The position numbers and the translations under genes were made by a program. Positions 20,242 through 29,880 of a stretch of 64,000 nucleotides of DNA are shown here, piece after piece. The stretch is from Bicyclus anynana (Eukaryota > Arthropoda > Insecta > Lepidoptera > Nymphalidae), in the NCBI RefSeq assembly GCF_947172395.1, contig NC_069095.1, positions 12,337,321 to 12,401,320 on the forward strand. The letters are read 5' to 3'. The notes under the pieces are model-generated. The model made no database searches. It was not told the DNA's origin and was given only the letters and a program-made list of their open reading frames with translations. The first letter of the stretch is position 1. Every line of letters starts with the position of its first letter.

Positions 20242-20770
20242 CAAATATTTATATATTATACTATGTGTAACTTATATGTGTAATCAATATTATATTTAAT
20301 AATGTACAAATTTAGTAATTATTCATTCATATTACATTTTTATATAAATATTCTTTTTCTTTTTTTTATTTATTATGTAGTTATAGTAAGTAAATATAAT
20401 AATAATAGTATAGTAGGTAAATTTAAACTTGGGAATAAATTTGATTGTTGGTTTTAATACTGTAGGTACTTTAATGTTATATAATTTTTCTTTTTGTTCT
20501 TTTTTATATGTTTTAAACTAGTTATAAGTTTTAATTTGGTTTTGCTTTAAATATAGGTTTATGTTGCCTGTTTTCATGGTGGCACTTAGAACTGGGTCCT
20601 AGCTGAAAATCAGCGCTGTATGTTCTTTGTTTATGGGGAGCATACAGCAATATGCTGAGCTAGGACCTTTTTCTAGGTTATGCCACATATCGCAGGGTAT
20701 TATTCTTAAATAATTGTGGTGTGTGGCATAATGTAGTAATAAATATATTTTCTTTCTTTCTTTCTTTCTA
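20242..20770 (+). other. LINE 3' UTR with two stem-loops and (TTTC)n tail
   Basis: AT-rich UTR ending in two predicted stems and a microsatellite tail at 20748-20769. Stem 1: outer arms 20595-20604 with 20658-20667 (GGTCCTAGCT with AGCTAGGACC), inner arms 20615-20625 with 20638-20648. Stem 2: 20678-20687 with 20722-20731 (TTATGCCACA with TGTGGCATAA). A related tail at 38928-39079 keeps the pairing with different bases. A role in RT recognition of the 3' end is inference from other LINE families. Confidence 0.75.
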
Positions 20771-20776
20771 TTAGTA

Positions 20777-20826
20777 CTCACTCTGAGTGGAGGCTCGTGC
20801 TCAACAGCGAGCCGAATGAATGAAGA
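20777..20826 (+). mobile_element. SINE-1 tail fragment
   Basis: GGAGGCTCGTGCTCAACAGC then GAGCCGAATGAATG resembles the SINE-1 end. It sits directly after the LINE tail. Confidence 0.45.
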
Positions 20827-20900
20827 TGCCTATTCATTTTTGACTCGGAAGATACTCATGTTATAGATATAGGGAAAACGGAAACTGAAAGATCATTATA

Positions 20901-21014
20901 ACCGAAAGGGGTGTGGTTTTAATTCTCCTCTTAACCTGTTTCCATCTAAGATTGAATAATCACTTACCATCAGGTGTAGTCAAGGACTAACTTTTAAAGA
21001 ATATAAAAAAATAT
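20901..21014 (+). mobile_element. SINE-2 3' fragment
   Basis: ACCGAAAGGGGTGTGGTTTT, CACTTACCATCAGGTGTAGT and an A-rich end. Head and proximal body are absent. Confidence 0.7.
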
Positions 21015-21021
21015 GTGGCAT

Positions 21022-21315
21022 GAGTAGATCCGCAGAAGAACCAAAGTCACCGACAAAGCTCAACGAGTTGCGGAGCTGAAGTTGGCAATGGGCGGGGCAC
21101 ATAGTTCGAAGAGCCGATGGACGTTGGGGTCCCAAAGTGCTGGAATGGCGACCCCGAACTAGAAAGCGCAGTGTTGGTTGACCCCCACCAGGTGAACTGA
21201 CGACATCGCTGGATGCAGGTGGCTCAGTATCGTGATGTTTGGAAGTCCCTACAAAAGGCCTATGGCCTGCAGTGGACGTCCATCGGCTGATATGATATGA
21301 TATGATGATGATGGC
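21022..21315 (+). mobile_element. RTE 3' end relic, frameshifted
   Basis: Carries RTE coding sequence from GATCCGCAGAAGAACCAAAG to the CAGTGGACGTCCATCGGCTG end and a TGATATGATATGATGATG tail. A base insertion (AAGTTGGCAATGG) and a deletion near 21210 break the frame. The 119-codon minus-strand frame over it is a shadow. Confidence 0.85.
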
Positions 21316-21974
21316 TTTGAGTCTTTGCTTATTACTCACAAATAATCCGGCCCTGAATAAGTCGTTTCTTAATATTAGAAGCGTATGACTTTGTGTACAA
21401 AACAGACTTCAGCAGGATCATACCTACGCAGTTCAAGGCCTTAAGTCAACTTCGTTATGTAAGTCCAGTCTCTGTACCTAATACTCACAGATATTCCGGC
21501 TTGAATAGCGGGACAGAACAAGTGCACGTGCACCCACAAAAGACTGTTCGCCGATTCGTGTAACAGTTCGTAGAACAAAAGCCTCAGCGCTTCGCCGCGC
21601 TATTTGATTAGAACCTCCCGCGTAACGACGTTACGTTGAGTTGAGTCCCTCTCCCGTGAGGCGACGTCATTATGTGATTGAGTTGAGGCCTTTCTGGTGC
21701 GCTTTGTTTAATTATCAACCGCACTTTGCTTATTGTCTCTTGGAGTAATAACAGTTAGTGTGGTATGATAATGTTTTTTTTTTTTAATTCCATTTGTTGC
21801 CATCGGCGAATGTTTTGTTGTGGTATAACTTACATCGTGGGTTCAATTTCTAGACTATTTTAGTTTATCTATCATTTATTTATTTGTCCTTTTTTAATCT
21901 TATAACCATGTTAATAAAATACAAAACACTATTAATAATTTATAAAAACAAATTCAACCCTCCCGCTGCGGGAC
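21316..21974. other. unique stretch, mixed composition
   Basis: 21500-21760 is GC-richer than its surroundings and contains CGTAACGACGTTACG (a palindrome at 21622-21636). No ORF was recognised. Confidence 0.35.
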
Positions 21975-22085
21975 CTATTTAACTACCCAAGCAACCGGTA
22001 GTAAGGTTTCCAGAGTGAGGAACCTCCTCACAATACGCTCTGTCTCAAGAATAACTGCCTTCTGTATCCGACCAGTTTAGTTAAG
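21975..22085 (-). pseudogene. LINE ORF C-terminal scrap
   Basis: The minus-strand frame reads TGRIQKAVILETERIVRRFL then TLETLLPVAWVVK and a TAG stop at 21975-21977. An IQKAVIL...RIVRRFL ending is the sort seen at the C-terminus of insect LINE polyproteins. Upstream the frame meets a stop, so only the last 36 or so codons survive. Confidence 0.45.
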
Positions 22086-22179
22086 TTAAAGTCGAAGCTT
22101 ATCGCTATAAGACCATTGACTGAAACGACTATCGGAATAATAATATTATTATTCAGCGCAAATGTAGTATAGTCTAAGT

Positions 22180-22229
22180 GTCTTTGCCGGTAGGGTGTTA
22201 ACTAGTCACGGCCGAAGCTTACCACCAGA
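22180..22229 (-). mobile_element. SINE-2 middle fragment
   Basis: CTTTGCCGGTAGGGTGTTAA then GTCACGGCCGAAGCTTACCA is minus-strand SINE-2 body. A plus-strand SINE-2 begins 21 bases later, giving another inverted pair. Confidence 0.7.
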
Positions 22230-22249
22230 CAACAAAGTGATAGAATATT

Positions 22250-22517
22250 GACGGCCTCCGTGGCGCAGTGGTAGGTATGTGTGTGGATTTACAAGACGGA
22301 GGTCCTGGGTTTCCCGGCTGGGCCGATTGAGGTTTTTGATCCAGGTCTGGCTGGGTTACCACCCTACCGACAAAGATGTGTCGTGTAGAATTCGAAAGGA
22401 GTGTGGATTTCATCCTCCTCCTAACAAGTTAGCCCGCTTCCATCTTGGATTGCATCATCAATTACCATCAGGTGAGATTGTATTCAAGGGCTAACTTATA
22501 GGGAATAAAAAAAAAAT
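22250..22517 (+). mobile_element. SINE-2 copy with internal deletions
   Basis: Head GACGGCCTCCGTGGCGCAGT to poly-A tail. The GGCTTCGGCCGTGGC and CAAGCGATTTAGCG blocks are deleted. Confidence 0.88.
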
Positions 22518-22518
22518 A

Positions 22519-22843
22519 GGTTTCTTTATCTGTCAACAGAATTCTCAAGAAATCGATCTAAGCAAGTACAGTTCACAGAAAAACGTATTAAATCGAGAAA
22601 GATGTTTTAAATTACATATACGCTTAGCCCGGCCTTGCGCAGTGAAATGAAAACCTTATTAAAGTCGGCGGCTTTGCTCCATTGTTGGGCTGTTGAATGG
22701 CCCGGCGCTGCGCGTGACAGATATTGCTTATTGCTCAATCTGTACAATTTTCCCTACACGAACACAATTAGGTTAGATATGAGTATCTAACCTAATTGTG
22801 ATATTTTAAAATGTGGCTTCTGTGATGTGACGTTATCATTTCA
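22519..22843. other. unique stretch ending in a perfect palindrome
   Basis: 22620-22740 is GC-richer and unlike any repeat here. At 22763-22800 two exact 17-base arms (CACAATTAGGTTAGATA and its complement) flank a TGAG loop. Confidence 0.5.
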
Positions 22844-23029
22844 ACATCATTATCAACTTATATTGGGCTCACTGCTGACTGTGGCTCACGAATCTCCTCT
22901 CAGTATGAGAGGTGTTAGGCCAATAGCCTACCATGCTGACCCAATGAGAATTGGCAGACTTCACACACGTAGAGAATTAAGAAAAATTCTCAAGTATGCA
23001 GGTTTCCTCACGATGTTTTTCCTACACCG
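22844..23029 (-). mobile_element. SINE-1 copy, head half lost
   Basis: Minus-strand tail and middle of SINE-1. It stops at TCCTACACCG, exactly where the 23031-23070 palindrome starts. Confidence 0.85.
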
Positions 23030-23030
23030 A

Positions 23031-23070
23031 AAACTCAGAAAAGCATGCATCGTAATGCTTTTCTGAGTTT
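23031..23070. repeat. perfect 16-bp-arm palindrome at SINE-1 breakpoint
   Basis: AAACTCAGAAAAGCAT and its exact reverse complement flank GCATCGTA. Confidence 0.85.
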
Positions 23071-23206
23071 CAAACTGTATACAAAATGCGGTCCTCTAAT
23101 CATGTACACTCAGTACCTCACAATGCCTGGTCTCTATGATATTTTGGTGATAAGTAAAATCGATATTTCGAATTGAAGGGTTACAAGCGTGCCTTGGTGC
23201 TGTAAA

Positions 23207-24456
23207 GCAACTCTGCTTCATAGGGCAGCGTCACAAAGGTCGTCAGACCTCACACGGCACCTCACAGCATCAAACAAGCAACAATGACAGCGCTCACAAA
23301 AACGCTTGCCCGCGGTAATTGGCTCAGTGTGCGGACCTATGATGTGGCAACACTGCCTTATAGGGCAGCATCACAAAGGTCGTCAGACCTCACAGAGCAC
23401 CTCACAGTACCAAACAAGCAACAATGACAGCGCTCACAAAAACTCTTGCCCGCGGTAATGAGCTCAGTGCGCGGACCTATGATTTGGCAACTCTGCCTCA
23501 TAGGGCAGCGTCACAAAGGTCGTCAGACCTCACAGAGCACCTCACAGTACCAAACAAGCAACAATGACAGCGCTCACAAAAACTCTTGCCCGCGGTAATG
23601 AGCTCAGTGCGCGGACCTATGATTTGGCAACTCTGCCTCATAGGGCAGCGTCACAAAGGTCGTCAGACCTCACAGAGCACCTCACAGTACCAAACAAGCA
23701 ACAATGACAGCGCTCACAAAAACTCTTGCCCGCGGTAATGAGCTCAGTGCGCGGACCTATGATTTGGCAACTCTGCCTCATAGGGCAGCGTCACAAAGGT
23801 CGTCAGACCTCACAGAGCACCTCACAGTACCAAACAAGCAACAATGACAGCGCTCACAAAAACTCTTGCCCGCGGTAATGAGCTCAGTGCGCGGACCTAT
23901 GATTTGGCAACTCTGCCTCATAGGGCAGCGTCACAAAGGTCGTCAGACCTCACAGAGCACCTCACAGTATCAAACAAGCAACAATGACAGAGCTCACAAA
24001 AACGCCTGCCCGCGGTAATTGGCTCAGTGCGCGGACGTATGATTTGGCAACTCTGCCTCATAGGGCAGCGTCACAAAGGTCGTCAGACCTCACAGAGCAC
24101 CTCACAGTATCAAACAAGCAACAATGACAGAGCTCACAAAAACGCCTGCCCGCGGTAATTGGCTCAGTGCGCGGACGTATGATTTGGCAACTCTGCCTCA
24201 TAGGGCAGCGTCACAAAGGTCGTCAGACCTCACAGAGCACCTCACAGTATCAAACAAGCAACAATGACAGCGCTCACAAAAACGCCTGCCCGCGGTAATT
24301 GGCTCAGTGCGCGGACGTATGATTTGGCAACTCTGCCTCATAGGGCAGCGTCACAAAGGTCGTCAGACCTCACAGAGCACCTCACAGTATCAAACAAGCA
24401 ACAATGACAGAGCTCACAAAAACGCTTGCCCGCGGTAATTGGCTCAGTGCGCGGAC
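23207..24456. repeat. 140-bp tandem satellite, almost nine units
   Basis: TAGGGCAGCG recurs at exactly 140-base steps (23221, 23361, 23501, 23641, 23781, 23921, 24061, 24201, 24341). Units at 23501, 23641 and 23781 look identical. Those at 23921 and 24061 look identical to each other and form a second variant class (AACGCCTGCC, GCGGACGTAT). Each unit contains the hairpin AGGTCGTCAGACCT. As 140 is not a multiple of three and frames are broken, it is non-coding. The array ends at GCGGAC, 24456. Confidence 0.95.
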
Positions 24457-24597
24457 GGCGCTGCGTCCGTTTCACACGACTATAAAATAGAAATCGCACA
24501 CTTTTTGCATTGTAACGGTTGACGTCCATTGGATGTTACTTTGGTTTACTATCGGATACCCGTCACTTCGTCCGCGTAAACCCTTGACAAAGTTCTA

Positions 24598-24735
24598 CTT
24601 CTTCTTCTTATAGTGCCTCTCCATTACTGAAGGTTGGCGGTCAGATCAGATCTTTTCCTTGTCCTTTATGTTTCGTATTTTACGTTCCTTGCCACCCCCT
24701 TATGTTACGTAGCCAGGACATCTTTCTTCTTCAAG
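24598..24735 (-). pseudogene. LINE ORF C-terminal scrap (lysine-rich end), frameshifted
   Basis: The minus strand CTGACCGCCAACCTTCAG, then ATGGAGAGGCACTATAAGAA, parallels the coding end at 5926-6016 with one frameshift between LTANLQ and MERHYKKK. Confidence 0.4.
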
Positions 24736-24984
24736 ACAACGTTGTGTATGGTATTTGTTTGTTGCAAAATTATTTTAAAACTATGACATCTCCGAAGATA
24801 TTTACTGTAAGCAAATTATGTCAAGGGCAATTTTGTTCAATACTCTATACTTGTGATGAAAATAGTAGGTACTTTTAATAACTAAGCAATATCATGTCTA
24901 AAAGCATTTTAACAAATTATGTATTTTTTATATTTTATTTGAATTCGGTATACATTAGGTGGTTTTCTTTACAAATACTCAACC

Positions 24985-25046
24985 TTAATGTTTCAAAAGT
25001 GCTTGTAAACTAAACTTAATTGAAATAAATGAATGTTGAATTTTAT
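24985..25046 (+). mobile_element. LINE-tail fragment
   Basis: GTTTCAAAAGTGCTTGTAAA then AATTGAAATAAATGAATGTT. Confidence 0.6.
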
Positions 25047-25052
25047 ACGCTT

Positions 25053-25630
25053 ACTTTGGGCCTAACTAGTTATGTATATATTGTGTAAGAATATTTATAT
25101 GTATTTATTTAAATAATATGCTAATAAAGATAAATAAAAGTGCTTCGTAGAACAGTGGAAGTACACCTTAATACAATTGCATGAATATACACGCACTATG
25201 AAAAGTAATATAAATTCCTTTTTGCATGGTTAGGTAACTTGTTTTATGAAAAGTTTTACTTACAATTAGTAAGTATGTATAATGTAAATTAATAATTAAC
25301 TAATTCGAGAACTAATGATTACTATTACCTTGCAATAAAATTAAATACTTTAAAAATTAATTAAGTAATAATTACTGAAGCGTTTAACATTATATAGTAT
25401 TTTTGTTGTTTCGACGGCCTTTTGTTCGAATATTGGCTATTCATGGCCTAATAGCTCAACGGTTACAACGCCAAATACTATTGCGTGAGATCTAAGATTC
25501 GATTTTTAAATCCACCTGATTACATTAATATCCCACTCACTATCGTGATGGCTTTCCATTATACTAAACTGGAAAACCTATAACAAAACGAGTGATAATT
25601 ATTGGATAGAAGCAGGCGTTACTTTGCGGA
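25053..25630. other. AT-rich stretch, no gene seen
   Basis: 25446-25500 holds CCTAATAGCTCAACGGTTAC, a weak SINE-3 head resemblance. Nothing else was recognised. Confidence 0.3.
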
Positions 25631-25883
25631 AGTTCATCATGATTATATAAAGATTTATTTATTTTGCTATCATCCGCGAAAATTCGGCGAACCCATGCGA
25701 CAACGTCACCCAGGTCCGACAAAATACTCTCTACGTACGTTGTAGAGTCAACATCTCCTGAGGATGCTCCGGTTTCGGGGTGAGACGTACGTAGAGAGTA
25801 TTTTGTCGGACCTGGGTGACGTTGTCGCATGGGTTCGCCGAATTTTCGCGGATGATAGCAAAATAAATAAATCATTATATAAT
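25631..25883. mobile_element. foldback element with about 100-bp inverted arms
   Basis: The left arm (from GATTATATAAAGATTTATTT to ACTCTCTACGTACGT, 25631-25740) and right arm (ACGTACGTAGAGAGTATTTT to TTATATAATC, 25786-25883) are almost perfect reverse complements around a 45-base loop containing CTCCTGAGGATGCTCCGG. CGAGTGATAATT occurs just outside both sides (25590 and 25884). Confidence 0.8.
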
Positions 25884-25889
25884 CGAGTG

Positions 25890-26068
25890 ATAATTGTTAA
25901 AGTGTTCATTTTCATGACCCGACGTAGAAAGAAGGGTGTCTGTCTGTCCATCTGTTTGTTCGTGACAAACTCGAAAACTTTTGAACGGATTTTCATGCGG
26001 TTTTTACCAATAGAGTGATTCATGGGGATATATATTAATTATCTCGATATTTCGCAGGCGTCCGCTAG
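25890..26068 (+). mobile_element. Heli-like 3' part
   Basis: TTGAACGGATTTTCATGCGG and an end GCAGGCGTCCGCTAG fit the 3' region of the Heli family. The 5' end is replaced by the foldback. Confidence 0.5.
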
Positions 26069-26369
26069 TATGCAATGAAATAAATTTATCTTTATATACA
26101 GGGTGCTCAGGAGTATTTCCTATTATATTCTTTAAGGAAAATTAATTGAAAATGTCTAAAGAACGTGTGTTTTAAAATGAATATTTTTGGAGTAAAAAAT
26201 ATTTCTTTTGTAAGTAGATCTTAAATTGTGTCCTACATCGCATTCTTATATTATGACCTAGCCAAACTTATTCATTGATAAATATCATGAAGTAGCTTAC
26301 TAGTGAAGTGCGGAGTGCCAGCTGCAATATCTCGTCGATATTGACAGTCTTACCACTACGATTTTAAAA

Positions 26370-26423
26370 TCTATACTAATATTATAAAGCTGAAGAGTTT
26401 GTTTGTTTGTTTGCATCAGCTAG
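26370..26423 (+). mobile_element. 54-bp minimal Heli copy (both ends, no middle)
   Basis: TCTATACTAATATTATAAAG, CTGAAGAG, (TTTG)n and then GCATCAGCTAG. The 5' and 3' termini are joined with the whole body deleted. Confidence 0.7.
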
Positions 26424-26620
26424 TGCAAGGATAGATAAAGACGTGTGTTACATGGATAATCAGAATTATTTTAATTACTTTGTATGAAAACATAAAAAGT
26501 TTTTTTTTAGTAAAAAAAAAGTAGTTATACAGTTCGGCTCCTATAAGTGGATTTGTCAACACCTTGAAGTTATGGGAAATTCTTCCTAGCACCCTGTACC
26601 CATAAATATACATATAGTAT

Positions 26621-26767
26621 TGGCGCGTTTAAACCCTCGTAACTTTAAATTTTAAGTTTTCGACTATTATTACCACCATTAGATTAAATTAAATTATGAC
26701 ATATTCTTGACCTTTCAAAAGTGCTTGTAAAGTAAGCCTAATTAAAATAAATGAATTTTTAATGTTA
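26621..26767 (+). mobile_element. LINE-tail copy
   Basis: GGCGCGTTTAAACCCTCGTA, TATTACCACCATTAGATTAA and AAGTGCTTGTAAAGTAAGCC, colinear with the minus-strand copy at 2644-2875. Confidence 0.7.
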
Positions 26768-26880
26768 TAATGGAATTAAACACAAAATTATGCATGTGTG
26801 CGCTTAGTGGTGTAGCTGAAATCACTTTTTGCGGTGATTTTGTGGACACGTAACATATCTATAGTATAAAATATCATCGA
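26768..26880 (-). repeat. Rep-1 fragment
   Basis: Minus strand CCGCAAAAAGTGATTTCAGC and GCGCACACATGCATAATTTT. Confidence 0.6.
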
Positions 26881-27091
26881 GTGATTATAAGCGGGTAGTA
26901 TTATGTACATCGCATGTGGTACACATATCGCCAACCTCAATACGCGCTGTCGAGGCACCGCGCCTCGGCAACACGCAATGATGCAACTTGTAATTAATCT
27001 TTTGATTTGCAAAGCAATCGCTATTTCATTATTGTTTTAGTAATCCATTCGTGAAAAGGAGGATATTTGACATGCAAGTGTTTATGTACAT

Positions 27092-27415
27092 TTTAGTAGT
27101 AGAAGACTTTTTGTGACAGCGTTCATTCGGGGAAGTTCTACAGCAATGCTTTTTATATCACAGCAAGCAGCATTTCTGTGATATGCCTTAGTTTGATGGA
27201 CATAGGGCGTCACTTTGTAGGACGTGATCCTCACACAGCAGCCTTCATTCGGGGATGTACTACAGCCATTTTAGTAGTAGAAGAACTTTTTGTGACAGCG
27301 TGTTCAGGGAAGTACTACAGCCATGTTTTTTTCTGTATAACACAGTAAGCAGCATTGCTGTGATATGCCTTAGTTTGATGGACATAGGGCGTCACTTTGT
27401 AAGACGTGATCCGTG
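27092..27415 (+). repeat. local tandem duplication, unit about 175 bp
   Basis: TTTTAGTAGTAGAAGA, CTTTTTGTGACAGCG and TGATATGCCTTAGTTTGATG GACATAGGGCGTCACTTTGT blocks occur once at 27092-27235 and again at 27267-27415 with small indels. Each unit also has short TTCATTCGGGGA / TACTACAGCCAT sub-repeats. No coding sense was seen. Confidence 0.75.
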
Positions 27416-27571
27416 CATGCTCTGTATACCTTACACTTACTATCAGCTACTGTATTCAGTAACTTTAGTAGATATACTTACACAAAAATTACCAATTCGC
27501 TATTGTTAGTAATCCCTGAGTTATATGATTTCGTATTCACCATTAACTTATTGCTAACTGATCAAAATTAG

Positions 27572-27650
27572 AAAGAAAAGAAAGAAAGAAAGAGATCTTT
27601 ATTTTTAGGCAGTGCCACACATTACAATAATAAATCCTAAATATATAGCT
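27572..27650 (-). mobile_element. 3' end of a CR1-group LINE tail, truncated
   Basis: The (GAAA)n run and then the minus-strand words AATGTGTGGCACTGCC and TAAAAATAAAGATC resemble the stem-2 3' arm and tail of the LINEs at 20242-20770 and 38860-39113. Confidence 0.5.
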
Positions 27651-28177
27651 TATAGCTAGAGCAAAATTTTTAAAATAAATTTTAAATTTTTTAATTTATA
27701 TCTATAATTTTTAATTTTAAAATTACTAACTAATGAGCATAGGTAATTATTAAGTGCTACTACATATTATAGTGATATAAGATTATGGGTAAAAAATGTC
27801 ATCATAATGACAATCCTTAGTGGATATCATAGAATAGCTAGTGGATATTGTCCAGTTCATATTGTGATCTTCATTAACAATGGGCTTTACGGAATATGAA
27901 AAATGCGGATGTTATTGATTTGATCTTAATTATATAAGGTGGCTAAAATCACCAAAGTTAGTCAATGGTTAATTTCATTACAGACTACATATAAAACAAT
28001 GAAATTAAGTGGGACTTTTACCGTAAATTATCTCATTTTCACATAATTATTGTCGTTACATAATTTCTTACACACAGATTACGTTAAAAGTTGTGGGGTC
28101 CAAAACACTCGGTTTATTATCGCTTATAATAAATTTTATTACAATTTAATTATATCTTTTACGACTGTTGTGATAAT
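27651..28177. other. AT-rich stretch, no gene seen
   Basis: Only AT-rich sequence with one small hairpin (TTAATTTCATT / AATGAAATTAA, 27969-28005). Confidence 0.3.
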
Positions 28178-28300
28178 AGTGTGAGATAATGTGACGCGAA
28201 CGAATCGCGCGGTTTGATAATAGCCCCCGGGGTCAATGGCCGTTCAAACAATGCTTATCGTAAATTATATAGTTTGTTTTTCACCCATCTGTATCATTTG
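28178..28300 (-). repeat. GC-rich local module, copy D (inverted)
   Basis: The minus strand reads CGATAAGCATTGTTTGAACG, then GCCATTGACCCCGGGGGC and TATTATCAAACCGCGCG. It aligns over its length with copy B at 29742. Confidence 0.7.
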
Positions 28301-28348
28301 TGTGTGTTTGATTGCGAACGTCGTTTTACGTATCTATATATTTTCTTT

Positions 28349-28410
28349 TTTTTAACCGACTTCAAAAATAGGAGGTGGTTCTCAATTCTTTTATATGTTT
28401 TATTTTTATA
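28349..28410 (+). repeat. Rep-5 end fragment
   Basis: AACCGACTTCAAAAATAGGA GGTGGTTCTCAATTC. Confidence 0.5.
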
Positions 28411-28468
28411 AATTTGCTTACCTTTACTTGTGTTGTTTTGAAGTTCAAAGTTTGTCTGTGCTTCTTTT

Positions 28469-28649
28469 ATACTAATATTATAAAGAGGGAAAAGTAAAGG
28501 TTGTAGGGGGTAATTTTTGAACTAAACTGATTTTAAAAATTCTTTTACTACTAGAAAGGCACGTTATTTATGAGTGTCATTGTCTATATTTTATCCCCGT
28601 ATTCTCACAGGAACGGGAACTACGCGGGTGAAACCGCGGGGCTTCGGTA
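28469..28649 (+). mobile_element. Heli copy, divergent subfamily
   Basis: ATACTAATATTATAAAGAGG at the 5' side, AAAGGCACGTTATTTATGAG in the middle, ACGCGGGTGAAACCGCGGGG at the 3' side. Same subfamily as 6292. Confidence 0.7.
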
Positions 28650-28721
28650 TATTTGTAAGAGGATACATAATTAGGGAAAAAGATAATAAGCTACCATACG
28701 TAAATGCGGACATCGTAATTA

Positions 28722-28800
28722 AGTTGTGTTTGAAGTTATGGGTAAAGTAAACAATCTCGATAGAATTATTTGAGACCGCGTCGACCCTAATGTATATTAC
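28722..28800 (+). repeat. GC-rich local module, copy A
   Basis: GTGTTTGAAGTTATGGGTAA, AATCTCGATAGAATTATTTG and GAGACCGCGTCGACCC. Most diverged and least GC-rich of the four. Confidence 0.65.
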
Positions 28801-28989
28801 AAATTCAAACAAACACACACACATAAATATGTGTATTTATGTATGTGTTACATTACTCATACACTATATTTTAACCTTAAACTAATAACGTTGTTTTACG
28901 TACATCTATGAAATTTTCATTCATTAGTAATTATAATATTTCCATAAGCTGATGATTTTGTGCAGGACGAAGTTCCATGGAAGTAGTCG

Positions 28990-29152
28990 CCTGGGCTATT
29001 CTGTAACGATGTCTTTACGGAACACTATTGCGAGTTTCGAAATTAACTCTCTCTGTATCTAATACGATACTATAGAATAAGAAACATAGAGGTGAATTCG
29101 AAATTCGTCTTGCGAGTCATACAAAACTTCGTCACAGAATGGCCGTGCTGCT
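28990..29152. mobile_element. hairpin MITE (CTGTCTAACACGATACTATA family)
   Basis: The left half GGGCTATTCTGTAACGATG...TTGCGAGTTTCGAAATTAAC and right half GTGAATTCGAAATTCG...TCGTCACAGAATGGCC are imperfect inverted repeats around TCTAATACGATACTATAG. A second copy is at 45086 and a fragment at 8165. Confidence 0.6.
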
Positions 29153-29741
29153 TTCTGTGCTACACAGAGCTGACTGAATGCTGTGAATTTTACATCTTTT
29201 TTCTTCCTGCTTTTAAAACTTGCCTACCATTTGCTATTTTCTTAGTTCAATCACGATAATCAACTACAAATATATTTCTATTATGTACGCTGTCTATCAG
29301 CTAGTCACAAAATTAATGCAATCTCGCCATTCTCCTTTATACACTTGAATTATCAAAAAGAGTAACTGCCATATTTTATTTTGCAAAGTGATTGAATAGT
29401 AAATCTGTAGGTGTGATAATTTTTAGTTTTTTTTTATTGATTTTTTTAATTTTCTGCTTACTATGTATGTGATGAATTATTCGTATTAACTATTCTTAAC
29501 ATTCCTAACGTAAAAATTTACTTGAACTAATTTGTTATCTTAAATAGCCTTATTATTGTATCATTTTTATGTATGTACTAAAATACCCATTATTAACATA
29601 TACCTGAATTTACAACGAAACAAGCTAAATTGTATTGAATTTCGAACTGAACTGGAACACTGACATTACTATAGCGAAGCCCTGCAAGAGCGCACCCTGT
29701 ATAAAGGTACGTCACACAAATATATTCTCGAGATCCCAACT
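29153..29741. other. AT-rich stretch, no gene seen
   Basis: No repeat or coding frame recognised. Confidence 0.3.
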
Positions 29742-29880
29742 AACGCGTGTTTGAAGTAACGGGTCAAAGTAACCAATTACGATAGAATTGTTTGAACGGT
29801 CGTCGACCCCGCGGGCTATTATGAAATCGCACGTCCAACGTTGTATTCGCATAATTATTGCTAAACGCGCAATGTGTACC
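29742..29880 (+). repeat. GC-rich local module, copy B
   Basis: GTGTTTGAAGTAACGGGTCA, AATTACGATAGAATTGTTTG, CGGTCGTCGACCCCGCG and GGGCTATTATGAAATCGCAC. This is the best reference copy. It continues to TTCGCATAATTATTGC, which copy C also resembles. Confidence 0.7.

Noticed and set aside
20980..21339. 119-codon minus-strand frame
   Set aside because: It is antisense to an RTE 3' end whose plus-strand protein similarity explains the sequence.
23207..24456. CRISPR-like regular array
   Set aside because: The 140-bp units abut directly without spacers and the genome is eukaryotic; it is a satellite.
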